64,000 bases of DNA from Deroplatys truncata (GCA_030765065.1 CM060990.1:501322190-501386189), one strand, 5' to 3'; shown: positions 48,567 through 60,974, counted from the stretch's first letter. The notes: generated by a model not told the origin, from the letters alone. Numbers and translations are program-made.

Positions 48567-51000
48567 TTAACCCTAGGATGCATGGTGTTGAAAACACACA
48601 TTTTTTGGAGTTGGATTTGTTTGTTTCAAATTTATTAACACAATGAAATGTTCCTAAGTTATACTATAAGAATCTGGTGGGTCTAAGTAATATTTTATTA
48701 TTTTTACAGAACTCTAATAGTTTATTTTTATCATTTACAATCACTTACTTACAACATATGCAAATAATTATATTAATGTACTTATAAGTTGCAGTTCTAC
48801 TTGTTATAAGAGTTATTAAGTTCAATTCCTTGAATTAGAACATTCTTATTGTTCACAGTAATAGGAATAATAAGCTATATTTTGACAAACAGTTATTATA
48901 CATTTTTCATAACATCTTGCATTTTGTTAGTTTACAACATTTGACAAAACAAGAAGCAAAGAATGGCACTGTGTTCTTTACAGATGTTGTTTTTACATTT
49001 CATACATATCATGGTGCTTTTCCCATGTTTGTTATTTGGACATTTGCACTTTTTGTCTTTCCTGATACAGTTAATTGGTTAATCGATGAGACATCTTTTT
49101 GCACACCTCACCTTTTGCACCTCACCTTTTTGCATGACATCAGTTATTTTCTTTGGGAGATTAGGGATCTGAATTCGAAGCTCCATTAGTAGTCTTACCA
49201 TTTCCTCTACTAAATCTCTTAGGAACAAACGCCTTCTCTCGGCTCTTCCACTATAGTGGGTCGGATGTTGGGCAGAAAATAAAATGTCACTGTTCATTGC
49301 TTGCTGCGACGTCCATCATATTCATCCATAATGCAAGTGGCCATCTCCTCGTTTGTCTCTTGCAGGTGTATTATCGAATCTTCTGGTCCATTTGATCTAC
49401 TCCACCCTTTGTGGAGTTATAGAACTTTATTGTATGTGGTTTCTTTTTTGCGTCCGTTTGATCGATGTCTTTGTTGTGATGCATTGTGCTAATGAGAACT
49501 ACTGTTTTTTTTCTTTTTGGGGACATAACTCACCATTGTGATATCACCTCTAAAGGCAAATAACGAGGTACGCAGTGCTCTTGAGGCGGACGGTTTCATC
49601 TCATTGGGGATTTCTGGTTTGTTTTGTTTGATTGTCCCCACCACTGTAATTCAGTTCTGAAGCATCTCTTCTGCCAGACGAATACTAGCGAAGAAGTTGT
49701 CAATAGTAATATTTCTGGATAAAGCAGCATCTTCCACGGAATGGGAGTAACTGCTAGTCAACTGTGAGTGAATTATTAGTAATCATTCAGTTTCTACACT
49801 TGTCAAGAAACAGTTCCCATTCATTGAACAGCTACAAATTTGTCGTCTACAGATCGAGCTTCACGGGTGCGCCTTCATCGAATCTTATTATTCTCCTTAT
49901 ATCCTCGAATCTATTTACTGACATTGTGGCATTATATGTAGGATTTGCCTTTTCATCCAAAAATAATTTTCTTCCAGGGACATCCCAACTCCTCTCAACA
50001 ACAGCAAGCAATAAAAGACCAAGAAGAGCCTCCATTTCAATAAGTGAAACGTTTTTCCATGTTTTTCCATGTTTTTCCATGTGAAGCAGCCTCGCTCCTG
50101 CCTTATATATTTGTGCAGTTGATGACTTCATCCAATATTTCCTTGGATATAAAATAGTCCCAGGCATCCTTAAGTTTACAGGTTATCAATCCACCTGCTG
50201 GACCGGGTGCCTTCTTTATGATATTGTGAATAGGCGTACGAGAAGTTATAGGAGGATCTAAATTCCAAATGGTTCCATTACGACTAATGTATGTGCTGGT
50301 ATATTTGAGTTGTTGATGTAGAACTTCATTTTCAGACTGTGATGAAGTAATAAAATCTGAAGTACATGCTGTAATCTTCCAGAACATTGTATCAGCAGGT
50401 TCAAATTTTGATTCTTCACTACTTCTATCTTCAAAAATACTTCCTTCTTGCACGAATCAGCTTCTTGAAACCACTGAGTTACAACACTTTCAAGATTAAT
50501 GCAGTTGCACGTACTGACTCTCTTGTGTTTCTTGATGAAGCCATGACCAAATAAATCTCACTAGAATAGCAGCTGATGCGAAACTGAACAGGTTATGATG
50601 GTAACAATACCGGCATTGAGGCAACAAACTAGCTAAACTAACCATGACAGTGACAATAGCAGCACAGAACAACAATACTGTGCAAGAATAAGGCATACTA
50701 TTGCAAAAAGCTCAAAAAATAAGGTAACTTCTATTATTTTTGCTCTTATGCTACTGTCTACACCACCCCTTTCCCGGTCTATGTACACTTCAGATTCTGT
50801 ACATAATTCATCGTTTCCTTCATCAAACTCTGTATTTTCTGACAAATGGTCATCTACTTGAATCGTTATGTTTTCTCCTAAGATTTCTGCATACATTTTG
50901 CCTACGTTAGCTAGAATATCTGACCTCCTAGGTTTAGCGTTGCCACTGCTCAAGTCCATTTATATAAACACATGCATAAAAACACAAAATTACCAGACGT
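48567..51000 (-). mobile_element. piggyBac-family DNA transposon, truncated at its 5' end
   Basis: The sequence TTAA (48567-48570) is followed by 'ccctaggatgcatggtgttg', matching the piggyBac rule of a TTAA target and a terminal CCCTAG-type repeat. The transposase reads inward from the other side on the minus strand. I could not find the partner terminus (…CTAGGGTTAA) to the right, so that end was lost or replaced. Confidence 0.75.
48915..50959 (-). pseudogene. piggyBac transposase (DDE_Tnp_1_7), frameshifted with central deletion
   Basis: The start is Met 50959 (MDLSSGNAKPRRSDILANVG), followed by an acidic N-terminus. The frame 50453-50103 has TYISRNGTIWNLDPPITSRT, APGPAGG and YFISKEILDEVINCTNI, the usual entry to the DDE domain. 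The frame 50167-49847 has IEMEALLGLLLLAVVERSWD and MSVNRFEDIRRIIRFDEG. After about 49790, text jumps from NEWELFLDKC to ITIDNFFASIRLAEEML (second catalytic Asp context), so the segment with the first catalytic Asp is missing. Then come VSYVPKKKKTVVLISTMH, KGGVDQMDQKIR (third Asp, about 49408-49373), TRRWPLALWMNMMD, and a C-terminal Cys-rich domain CKCP…MICMKCKNNICKEHS near 49000. Several stops; inactive. Confidence 0.9.
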
Positions 51001-51555
51001 TTACTAATACATTTCTCCTATAATTACAAATATTTAAGCTTTTGCCTGGCCTTATTCTGTTAGATTTTCACCTTACAAAACTGCGTATTCTCTGCGTGAT
51101 TTTACGGTCCAGAAGTCTTTGTTTCGTGCCCTTTTCTCCTGAAGATTCTGAAGCTATAATGTCGTTATTGCAGCCCTGAAGTTCCCTGAAGCTCTAGTAG
51201 TCTGGTATGTGCTGAAGTTCTCATAGTCTTGAAGCTCCCTGAAGGTTTCGTAGATTGTAGTAGGCACTGCTCACGACGTTCTTTTGCTCTCCTGAAGTTA
51301 GTTCTCTGGTAGCGTCGGATGACATCTCAAGTTGCCGCTCAATTCATAAGTTCTATGTTCTGCGCTGTTTCACTCCTTTCACTGTTCGCTGTAGTACACA
51401 CTTTCTTTGGTTGTGGATAGGCACAGTTTCCGTCACTTCGAGATATTTAGGTAATTCTCACAGTTCTTGATTCGTCCTCCTTTTAATTAATTCGCCCTTA
51501 ATTTATTTATTCGAACCCTTAATCAATTTGTTCGCCCTTAATCAATTTATTTGCC
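51001..51555 (-). other. Leader region between LTR unit primer site and piggyBac
   Basis: It contains short internal repeats, 'ttcgcccttaat' with variants at about 51492-51545 and 'tgaag(c/t)t(c)cctgaag' at about 51176-51245. No reading frame was recognised. Confidence 0.4.
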
Positions 51556-51573
51556 CCACGCTGTTGGGCGCCA
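51556..51573 (-). other. Primer-binding site, tRNA-Lys type
   Basis: The minus strand reads 'tggcgcccaacagcgtgg' eight bases inside the right LTR. This is close to the TGGCGCCCAACGTGGG site used with tRNA-Lys by many retroelements (known), which orients the unit leftward. Confidence 0.7.
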
Positions 51574-51581
51574 GCATTATA

Positions 51582-52027
51582 TGCGCCGGTAGTGTCTACG
51601 TATTTGTTTTATGTTTTCGAGTGTCTGCCAAATTTATTATAAATTTATTAATGTTGGGCGCCACTGTTTATAACGATGATAAACAGAAGGTAAGAGATTG
51701 TATCTGATATTATATATCATTACATGTTGAGTGTTCTGGCCAGCTAGTAAGTGTGCTAGTGGCTAGCTAGGAAGTGTGGTCGAGCAAGTATCTCTTACAG
51801 GATGTGAAGCGTGAAAGGAAGTGAAGTGAAAGTTTGTCTTAATAAATTATAACACATCGGCAAGTCAGTTTCCATGAGTGTCTTTACTGTATATTGTTCT
51901 CGGGCTACTACATGTATCTATATGGGAGTAAGCTGTTGTGAGTACCCTTCATTGCCTCCCGAAAACGACTAAGTACGTTATCTACACTTGAACAGAAGTT
52001 CACCCGCACATAAAATTTAGTTCAACA
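51582..52027 (-). repeat. LTR copy 2 (446 bp), 5' LTR
   Basis: The plus text runs from 'tgcgccggtagtgtctacg' to 'aaaatttagttcaaca'. It differs from copy 1 at roughly a dozen sites by eye. A second 'tgttgggcgccact' lies inside each LTR (45951 and 51653). Confidence 0.88.
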
Positions 52028-52646
52028 AGACACTATTCAGTTCCTCTAATGAGCTGTGATATTTGTTTCGCCTTTCCTACAAAACTACTGGTAATTGTGT
52101 ATGCACTGTATGCGAACACAAATCACTGCGATCTGATCTCACCCATGTCTAAACTTGCACTGTCGGTATTCCGTTAAGGAGCTTTAGCGTGGCTTCACTA
52201 GATTACGTTAAAGATTTGAGCGTTTACTCTTACAGGCTTCTGATTGACTATCTTAAATAATTCAAACCTATATCCTAGCTCTACCATTAGCTATTTCGAA
52301 TATCACATGACTTTGCTACAGTTACCAAGCGCGTTCCTCTTCACCCGTCACTCCTATTTTTTTTTGTGTGGTCCTCACACATTTTTCCCTTAGGCAGCAA
52401 AATTTAATGTATTTCAATTGGCTTTGGACACAGAATCTTCCCCTCACACAACAGCGAACTCAGAATATACTTCTTTAATAACATATAGTTACAATATTTC
52501 TCTCAAATCAAATATAAACACCACTAACTATTACATAAACAATAAAGAATTAATTGACACTTATAATTGTTGTTTAGGCTGAGGCGTAAATTAATTAATG
52601 TGTATGTGTTTAAAAATTATTGCCTTGGTAGTAGTAATGGTGGTAG

Positions 52647-52656
52647 TAGCAGCAGC

Positions 52657-52745
<89 letters not shown>
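52647..52745. repeat. (AGC/AGT)n microsatellite
   Basis: A few agc triplets followed by about 30 agt triplets, the same motif and strand as 45763-45879. The poly-Ser and poly-Tyr frames are artefacts. Confidence 0.97.
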
Positions 52746-52748
<3 letters not shown>

Positions 52749-53473
52749 CAGAGATATGTTGATAACATTTTCAAAGATGACAAACTCCGCATTTAATATC
52801 TATTTAATATTCTTAAAACTTATTTGGAAAAGACTTACACTAATTTAGTACGTAGATATAAAAGAGATGTTTTGCTTTATGTCAATAAAAATTATTTACT
52901 ACATTTTGTTTCTTAATGAATAGTCTTTTAATAAAATAATTCTCGTATTTGAATGCTGGTATAATTGTTAGCGTGACTGAAGATTAAAATCTTACAGGTA
53001 ATTGTATGAAATTGTGTATACAAGGCGGTAATCACGTCATTCCTTTGTAAACATTACAGCACGCTCGCCATAATTACTCCATATTACATGATTTTGAAGG
53101 TGATAACTACGTAGATACTAATAGTAGAAGAATTTCATAAAACACTTTATACAGGGTCATCTCTGTTTTTACACGGGTTTTTAGAGTCCAAGTTTCACTC
53201 TGACTCAACTACAGGGTTAAGTTTTTAAACCGTTGCACCAAGGCACGACGGTTTAACCTTTCGCTAATGTACTTGAAAATATAGACGTTACTAACGTGAA
53301 AATTCTTGTTAAACCAATACAAACTGAGAAAGCTCCACCTGCTTAGACTAGACATGGAAGGTTCGTTATTTATTTAATGTAAGTGTTGCAGGTATGTCGT
53401 AAAACAGTCTATGCACGTTGAACGCAAAGCAAAGTAGCCTTTTAAAGCTGCAAGGTCTGTTAAGTAATCCTAG

Positions 53474-53474
<1 letters not shown>

Positions 53475-53521
<47 letters not shown>
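53475..53521. repeat. (GT)n microsatellite
   Basis: About 23 uninterrupted dinucleotides. Confidence 0.97.
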
Positions 53522-53522
<1 letters not shown>

Positions 53523-56500
53523 GAAACGTGAGCAAGACAAAAAATAGAGGATGTGCAAAGAATGCCGCATGGCTATGTTAGTGTTCGGTATACATGAAAA
53601 GAATGTCGCCCCTCTAGCCCCCTTCTCCTGAAGGGAAGCTTGCGGACCACCCCGCTCCGTACTTACTTTTAAATTAATGTCGGATTTTAGTTGTTCCCCG
53701 CTTACCACACGTGTGCGCTTCTCTGCTAGATTTATAGCTTAATTCACTGTAACATTTTATTCCACTTTCAGCTCAAGATAGAGTTGTGAACAGCACACAT
53801 ATAAAATACTAGCACTATAAAGTGTGTTCCCTAGGACGTGGTGCATCAATTGACTGATAAGTTCTATTACTTCTATTTGCTCCAGTCAGCACTATACAGA
53901 GTGCTTCGTCTAGTCCCATCCACACAACCCAACATAGCGCGTTATGTGTTAGCAGCTTTCTTTAAAGGCTTTCAAGGAATTTCCGTGAGATATTCGCAAC
54001 AAGAATTCATAAAGAGAGGATTTCTCTAAATACGTTAGGAAGGAGCGAATTTCACATTTTACAATAAATATTATTTAGTTTGTTACAGATAAATTTGATA
54101 ACCTGGAATCCTTTCAGTTAAGTAACTTCATCTGAACTCTTATCACCACCAATACTAGGCACGGACACTGAAGGAGTAACTGAGCAAGGGATTATGGTTC
54201 ACCATGATAATCGCTGGACTACGCAATTATTTCCTGCGAAATGCGATTAAAATTAATTAATATAACACTTCTATCTTACCTTGAGGAAATAAAATCCAGG
54301 CCTACCTGTTGCATTGCTAAAGCTCAGTAACCCAAATTCTGAAGTTGGCCTACAGGTAATAGGAACGATATAGCAGATGCTCCTGGAATAAGCACACCAG
54401 AACTGGTGGTGGACAAATTAGTTATCCAATTTGAAATAAATTTAATTGTTCTCCACGTATTAACATGGAAAGTAGAAAGAGATAGCACTATATTCCACAT
54501 GACAGTTGGTAATCCTTAACTGCCTAATCTCAAAACCTTTATTGTTGAAAATTACTATTTAAAATCTGAGATAGGTTGAAACATGGAATTTAGAAGAGAA
54601 CAACCAACTCTCGCTTGTAACAATAAGAAAGCTAGCAAAGCAAGAACGGCCGAAGATATCAGATATTTTGCATATTTCACTGCCAAAAGTGCAACTGGCA
54701 ACAAGTACAGCTGTACTCTGAGAGACTAGGCAGTGAAGGGTGACTGTGACACGGTTTCTCAGCACTCGGACCGTCATTAGCACACCCCCGTCTCCTAGAC
54801 CGATAAGGTAGCTTCAAAATGGTCATGTTTCAATTTAAACCTCACGTACTGTAGGCTTTATTTTACTAACGCTCCTAAAAGGGATCCAGAAAAATCCCGT
54901 AAAATTGTTGATATGCCAAGATACAGACGTATGCAAATAAAATATTGCGAATTCCAATTACTTCAGCTCTTAATATATTCTTGGGTAATATGATTTATTG
55001 GCTTATTTATGTATTTAAGTGGGAAGTTCATACATGATTATGGGCTGAACTTAACCCTAGTTAGGGTAATATAAATTGCCCTTATTAACTATAATACTAA
55101 CCTAAAACAAAGAAACCCATTAATAAAAAAATGCAGCTTGGGGTTCATACATACCGTACAGAGGTGCTCAAAACGTTTCGCAGTTTTTGGTCAGTTAGAT
55201 CGTTAATCAAAGTATTCGAATTTCAAGGCAATAATTACGTTATCTGCCGCATACCTTGGGTAAGTAGAGGAATATTGTAACTGAGATGTTACTACTTGAC
55301 TTGAAATCATTTTTACGCAAAAGGGTATTATGAATATTGTAATGTGGACAGCAGAATCACATTTTAATACCGCTATAATATATAAGGTATGCATGCAAAA
55401 TTGTGGTGAATAGAGGAAGTTTAGTTTTTGTACCACTTTTTGAGGGGCAGCTTCATTAGTACCTTACTCTGAAAATCTACACTTTCGGTTTTTAGTAACT
55501 TCTGAAAAATAAAGTCTCAACTACTTTTGGATATTATGCCTATTTATGAGAATTCATATTGCAGATCACACACTCTCTCATGTATATGACTCTCTCTCAC
55601 AGACTCTCTCATGACTCTCTCGTGTAACAACTCATGTATACGTTAAGAACCAAAACATGTCGTATTTCCTATCGCTGCTGTAGATGAAAGTTCTTTTTCA
55701 TTTATTTTAAGAACATTTCCTTCGGAAAGCATTTATATTTCTGAAATATATGAGATAGAAAAAATACACATTTCAACAAATGTGTGGATTTAAAACAAAT
55801 AACATTGCCCACTTTAAAATGTTCTCTAAATGCTTCTAAGTTGCAAGTTTTTCATTATGTTGTTTATTTGTTCATTCATTTTTTTTTTTGTAGTTCACGT
55901 GAAAAAGTGTCATAAATGTAATGTGATCACCGGCCTACTTTTAGCAATCCGTGTCCTTAAAGATAAGCAATGAGTGAAGTATCACAAAACGATTCTACGT
56001 GAAATACGCACGTCAATATTAGTTCTGTTGGAACCTTCTCGTATATCAGTACTATAACGACAGTTAAGTTATGCATTAGAATGTTTGCAAAATATTTCAT
56101 TTAGGTAATTAGTATTCCAAGAATGATAATTAGTTTACGCCTAACGCTGTCCGCTTATTTACATAAATAAATCTATGTTTTAAAAGGGTATTTAGAAGCA
56201 ACAAACTGGTAATTAATGTAAAAGCAAATGTTACACACTTTTTATATGAAAAGTTAGGTATTTTGGCATACCACTTTCTTTTTGTTTTACAGTATAGAAC
56301 TGTTCTAGCATAGTTTTTAAGAATGTTATTTTCAAACGATTTGATTGTGACATACAACGTCCTATGAACTAATTACAACTGTTAAAGACTTCAGCTCCAT
56401 CAGATTTAATAAGACGCTTAAAAATAATGTTGGCTTATAAGTAAAATATTTTGATTCTCTGAAATAAAATGTTAATTTAAATGAAAGAAATGCAGAACAT

Positions 56501-56979
56501 AAGGTTGTCAAATACATAAAAATATACGTGAATTCATATAGAAACTAAATGCTATAAAACTGCTACATTTAATGTTTGTCTGGCTCAGAAAATTGGATAT
56601 CGAATAAAAAGAACAAAGAACAGCTATAGAATGTCAAGGTATACTTTAGCGCACACACATTCTAAAGTTGTCACTTTTGGGGCCGAAAAATCTGCGAGAT
56701 TCTGCTTTAGTGGACAATATTCCATAAAGTCACTATAGTAACGCTATAGCGGACTATTAAACAGGCACGTCATACAACAACACTTACTTCATTTTAAGTT
56801 TAACTTACTTTTGAATAAAATAAACCACTAGGATATATGGAAATGAAATTCACGATTATTTGTAAGAGTTGAAGCTGTACTCATCCTGCTTATTTCATCC
56901 CATTCTCTGAATAAATTGTACTCATTTTCAGATTGTTTACAAGACTTTAATGGCAGCTCCCCTTGCTCTTTGTGAAATA

Positions 56980-58138
56980 CACAGGCTGTTTCCGTGATGA
57001 TACAAACTTTCAGGGAAGATTAAGAAGGACAAATGCATGAATTTGATACAAGGAACCCGGTCCGGAAACAACCCCGTCGCAAGTTATAGGCGAAAGTTGT
57101 TTTGAGATAGCTATGAACGTGAAATTATGCGAACTTAAAAAAATCTGTATTTTACTTCGATGTACTACTTACACAAGCCGTGATACTACAATAGGTGTTC
57201 AAAATGGCGTCCTTCAGATGCAATGCAGACATGATAACGTCAGACGATGTTCTGTCGTACTTGGGGCGAGCAACCCTGGAGTCGCTATGACGACGTCACA
57301 GGAGGTGAGAATTATATCCCCACCTCCCTGTGTGTGTACTTTTCACCGATGAAGCCTGTTTCACCAAAGACGGCATGCTACATAATCGAAATAGTCATGT
57401 GTGGGACGATGAGAATCCCCACGCCATCAAAACAGATTTGCAGTGAACGTATGCGCGGAGAGAGTTAATGATGGTTAATAGGCCCATTTCTTCTTCCACC
57501 CCGATTAACTGGAGCAATGTACACTGTGTTTTTGAATGACATACTCCCTACGTTCTTGGACAATACCCCACTTGCGGTACGTCAACGTATGTGGTTTCAA
57601 TATGATATAGCCCCAGCTCACTTTTCACATCACGCCCGAGAACACCTTAACCAAACGTTCCCTGAAAAGTAGATAGGAAGAGGAGGTCCTATTCCATGGC
57701 CAGCCCGTTCGCCTGATCTGACTCCACTTGATTTTTTCTTATGGGTTCATGTGAAAAGTATTGTTAACGAGACACAGTATGGAACGAAGACGAGCTACTA
57801 GCACGAATTCTCACTGCCTATGACGTGTCAGAGCGACTCCCGGGTTACTCGCCTAAGTACGACAGAACTTCGTCCGACGTTGTCCGGCATGCATCGGAGC
57901 TGAAGGAAGCCATTTTGAACACCTGTTGTGGGATCACGGCTTGTGTAAGTAGTACAGCGAAGTAAAATACAGATATTCGTTAGTTCGCATAATTTCACGT
58001 TCATAGGTATCCCAAAACAACTTTCGCCTATAACTTGCGACGGAGTTGTTTCCGGACCGGGGTTCCTTATATAAAATCCAATTCGTTCTTCTTAATCTTC
58101 CCTGTAAATTTGTACCATCATCATGAAAACACTCTGTA
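56980..58138 (+). mobile_element. Tc1/mariner-family element (DD41D type) with ~330-bp inverted arms
   Basis: TA dinucleotides flank both ends (56978-56979 and 58139-58140). The left end reads cacaggctgtttccgtgatg and the reverse complement of the right end reads tacagagtgttttcatgatg. The arms match over 56980-57315 against 57806-58138, far longer than a usual terminal repeat. The right arm contains the 3' end of the transposase gene, so the left arm is an inverted copy of that coding end. The transposase N-terminus (DNA-binding part) is missing. Confidence 0.88.
57335..57930 (+). pseudogene. Mariner-type transposase, catalytic part only
   Basis: The frame around 57342 reads FTDEACFTKDGMLHNRNSHV, with the first catalytic Asp in TDEA, and then WDDENPHAIKTDLQ. 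After a stop comes LIGPFLLPPRLTGAMYTVFL. WFQYDIAPAHFS holds the second Asp (codon 57604-57606), and WPARSPDLTPLDFFL holds the third (codon 57730-57732). Counting in frame gives 41 residues between the last two, i.e. DD41D, as in rosa-like mariners (known family). One TAG interrupts this interval. The C-terminus GSHFEHLL is present near 57905-57930 in a shifted frame. Cut-and-paste transposase, non-functional here. Confidence 0.88.
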
Positions 58139-58140
58139 TA

Positions 58141-58434
58141 TTTCGCTTAAAGTCATTTTGAGAAAACGAGACCATACTTAAATAAATATTACATTAATTT
58201 ACAGAGGTATTACAATAAGTTATGTATGTAATACGTAGCCAACGTCTAGGTTCGTCCTCTGAAGACCTCTTTTGCATCGTACCTACATAAATAGGTATTA
58301 TATGAGCCAATATGAAGGTGCAATGAATTAATAAAATTTAAAAAGTAGTGATGTTTCGCATTCACATGATGTCTCCACTCACTCCTCCACAAAATATTCT
58401 CACAAATGCTCATTATTCTATGTACTTCTTGTTA
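58141..58434. other. Intergenic, nothing recognised
   Basis: Short AT-rich gap between the mariner and repeat R1. Confidence 0.4.
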
Positions 58435-59260
58435 AGTCATGTGAATTTTCAATTCGAATTACACATTTCATCGTAGGATACAGTAGGTAAAGTGATAGAT
58501 TTTTAAAGAACATATCGTATATGATGGCTTTGAAACTCCATGCCCTTTGCTCAAGAAAATCTACCTTTTATGGCTTATTAGTGGGTATACAAATTATTCT
58601 TATGAAAGTTTAGTTTCCTATCTACTTCATTTTAATCGAGATAAAGTTTTCCGGAAATAGCTACATTACACATTTCGTTATAGATACAAAGGAAATAGTG
58701 TGATAGTCAAAGGTTTTAGAACTGGCGCTATACGCTGGCCTTAAAATTACATACTCTTTTTGTGACATCGCGAGAAACAATTGACAATTGACATTACTTT
58801 AAAAGAATGGCTAAGTATTGAACAATTTGAAATATTAATAACCGATATCTCGGAAATGGCTGATGCCACAAAACAGTTATCTGAAATAAACTGTGTGTTT
58901 TAAAAAGACATACGTTCTTTGTGTAGTACGTTTTCGTCTATCGCTTAAAGTTTACCAGTTATACAGGATTATACAAAATTCCCTCTGAATAAAGTGATCT
59001 CACAGGCTGTTCCCAGAAAATTCAAGATATACTTCTTATTTGTCATGTAAATAACTTTATTATACGGTATTTTAATCAAAATCGTTAGAAGAATTTTTAT
59101 AAAATAAAAAATATCGAAAAATGTTCCATGAAAAGTGTAGTTTGGGGTGAGGGATTTTCTTGAAAATCTTCGTGTCGCATTTTTGGAAGTTACTGAACCT
59201 AAATAGCAAGTTTGGTATTTATCCGACTTTTCGTTTTTGGGTTATGCTGTTCGCAGCACA

Positions 59261-59299
<39 letters not shown>

Positions 59300-59415
59300 G
59301 GACCTTTTTCTAAAAATACTTTTTCTGGATTCGATGGGCCCCAAAACATGTATTTCCGTTGAAATAACATAGAATTTTTCTTTGGAATACAACACTTCCA
59401 CTGGATATGTGTAGT
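58435..59415 (-). repeat. Dispersed repeat R1, longest inverted copy, with CA microsatellite
   Basis: This is the reverse complement of the 38.8 and 41.4 kb copies with all segments present, from 'gtcatgtgaattttcaattc' through 'gatagtcaaaggttttagaa', 'cgttttcgtctatcgctta', 'cacaggctgttcccagaaaa' and 'gacttttcgtttttgggtta' to 'ccccaaaacatgtatttccg'. A (CA)n run (59263-59298) sits at the point where other copies have 'gtgtgtgtttgtgtg'. This may be close to full length. Confidence 0.8.
59263..59298. repeat. (CA)n microsatellite inside repeat R1
   Basis: About 17 dinucleotides; R1 copies carry CA/GT runs of differing length at the same internal point. Confidence 0.95.
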
Positions 59416-59479
59416 AGATACAGTAAAAAACGAATAGAGACTTCCTAGTTGAGAAAAATGTAAGTATTTGAAAATTCAA

Positions 59480-59785
59480 ACTAATAACAAGGAATATTTC
59501 GGAAATTATTAACTACAAAAAAAGTTGACATAAGTTGTGTGCTTTAACGAGATATACACGTTTGTGTAGTAAATTTTAGTCAAATTCGTTAAAGCTATTT
59601 TCGATAAAATAAAAAATAACGTATATTTTTCCATATAAAGGGTAGTTTGGAGTGGGAAATTTTCTTGAAAATATTTGTGCTGCATCCTTGAAAGATGCTG
59701 GAGTTAAATACGAAGTTTAATATTTAACCGACTTTTCATTTTTGAGTTATGGTGTTCACAGAAATACGGACACACACACACCACT
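59480..59785 (-). repeat. Dispersed repeat R1, second inverted copy (middle part)
   Basis: It repeats the interior order 'gataaaataaaaaataacg', 'ccatataaagggtagtttgg', 'tgctgcatccttgaaagatg', 'accgacttttcatttttgag' and 'gtgttcacagaaatacggac', ending in a short CA run at 59770. Confidence 0.7.
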
Positions 59786-60974
59786 GAAGTGGGAATATAC
59801 AGCCACACAATGAGGTACCATGTTGAAGCTGGTATGTTTTGTGAGCTGGTCCTGGGTTCAGCTCTGTGCTTCGGCTCTGGATCTAGTCACCCCGTACTCT
59901 GTAACTTGTGGTTACCTTATTTGAAATTACCGTTCCAGTAATAATTTGGTAATATTGTACCCGGCTTTTGTAGCAGACGTGCGGGTTGGCGGTATACAAA
60001 TTTAATTCAGTGATTGTTGGTCCATGTTATCTACCGTTACGTTATAAGGATTTTGTGGAAGTTTTACTTCAATTTTTTGTGTGAATCCTGCTTATTTATA
60101 TGATTTTTGAATGCATTTAGCTCAACAATGGGTATGACACTTCTTCAGTCTACAGGGATTTTCTAACGTGTTTGAGGAAAGGAAAGGCGATTAAATCACA
60201 ATATCAACAATAATTATATTCACATAAAGCTCTTTTATTTATTTTCAGGCAATGTAAATTTTGTCGTATTACAATAATTAACTTTTATGGTTTCATTTTA
60301 CTTACTCCATTTTATTTCTATAGCTCAACAATTCTCTGGATATCACCAATGTTAGTTGACTGTTCTTTTTAATACATATAACAATGCAATATAATTTACA
60401 ATATTAAATCATTTGCTTGAGCCTCGCTCAAGATGTCGGCGTCTTGAAAATTTTCTTGAGAGTATTTAAAAAAATTTGAATGTTGTTTACATTTTATGCT
60501 GTTGCTAAACGTAACGACATAAATTCTAACATATATAGAAATTATTGGCACTAAACAGTTTATATTTGAACACAAACAACAAATTAACAATATTAATTCC
60601 TTACTTCACATATTTTTGATTTAGTTTTCTGTTTTAATTGCATATTTGCATTCCTGTTGTGTATTTATTTTGCAAAAGCATTGTTTTCGTTCTTTCAGAT
60701 TAACGTATTTTCCTTAATAGCGTTAGTCACTTTTCTTCTCCTTCTTTCTTTTTATATGGAACAAATTAATTCATAATATAAAACTTCTTTACAAATATTT
60801 TAAATCTTTTACATAGCATTTTCTAACAATTCTTAATTCAAAATTTTTAACACGATAATACATAGCATGATAGATATGCCAAGCATTGTTCTTCTCTTTG
60901 GAATTACAATTCTCACTTGCTTTTAAATTATTTTAAATACACACGTCCCTTTCCACTCATTTAAATTCTACATC
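59786..60974. other. Intergenic, nothing recognised
   Basis: AT-rich sequence; no gene or shared repeat noted. Confidence 0.4.

Larger units (their letters stand above)
52028..56979. other. 5-kb gene-free AT-rich DNA with two microsatellites
   Basis: No recognised coding sequence or SINE. The frames of 60-82 codons have no motif. Around 55051, 'taaccctagttagggta' is a short palindrome. Around 55560-55625, 'actctctcatg' recurs several times. Confidence 0.5.

Noticed and set aside
52567..52848. Poly-Ser (+) and poly-Tyr (-) open frames
   Set aside because: They only translate the AGT microsatellite.
53205..53224. acagggttaa as the missing right end of the piggyBac element
   Set aside because: It lies beyond the right LTR and lacks the CTAGGG needed to match the left terminus.
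55045..55072. Palindrome around ttaaccctagttagggtaa as a piggyBac footprint
   Set aside because: The similarity is limited to the first bases, with no target duplication or element-like flanks.
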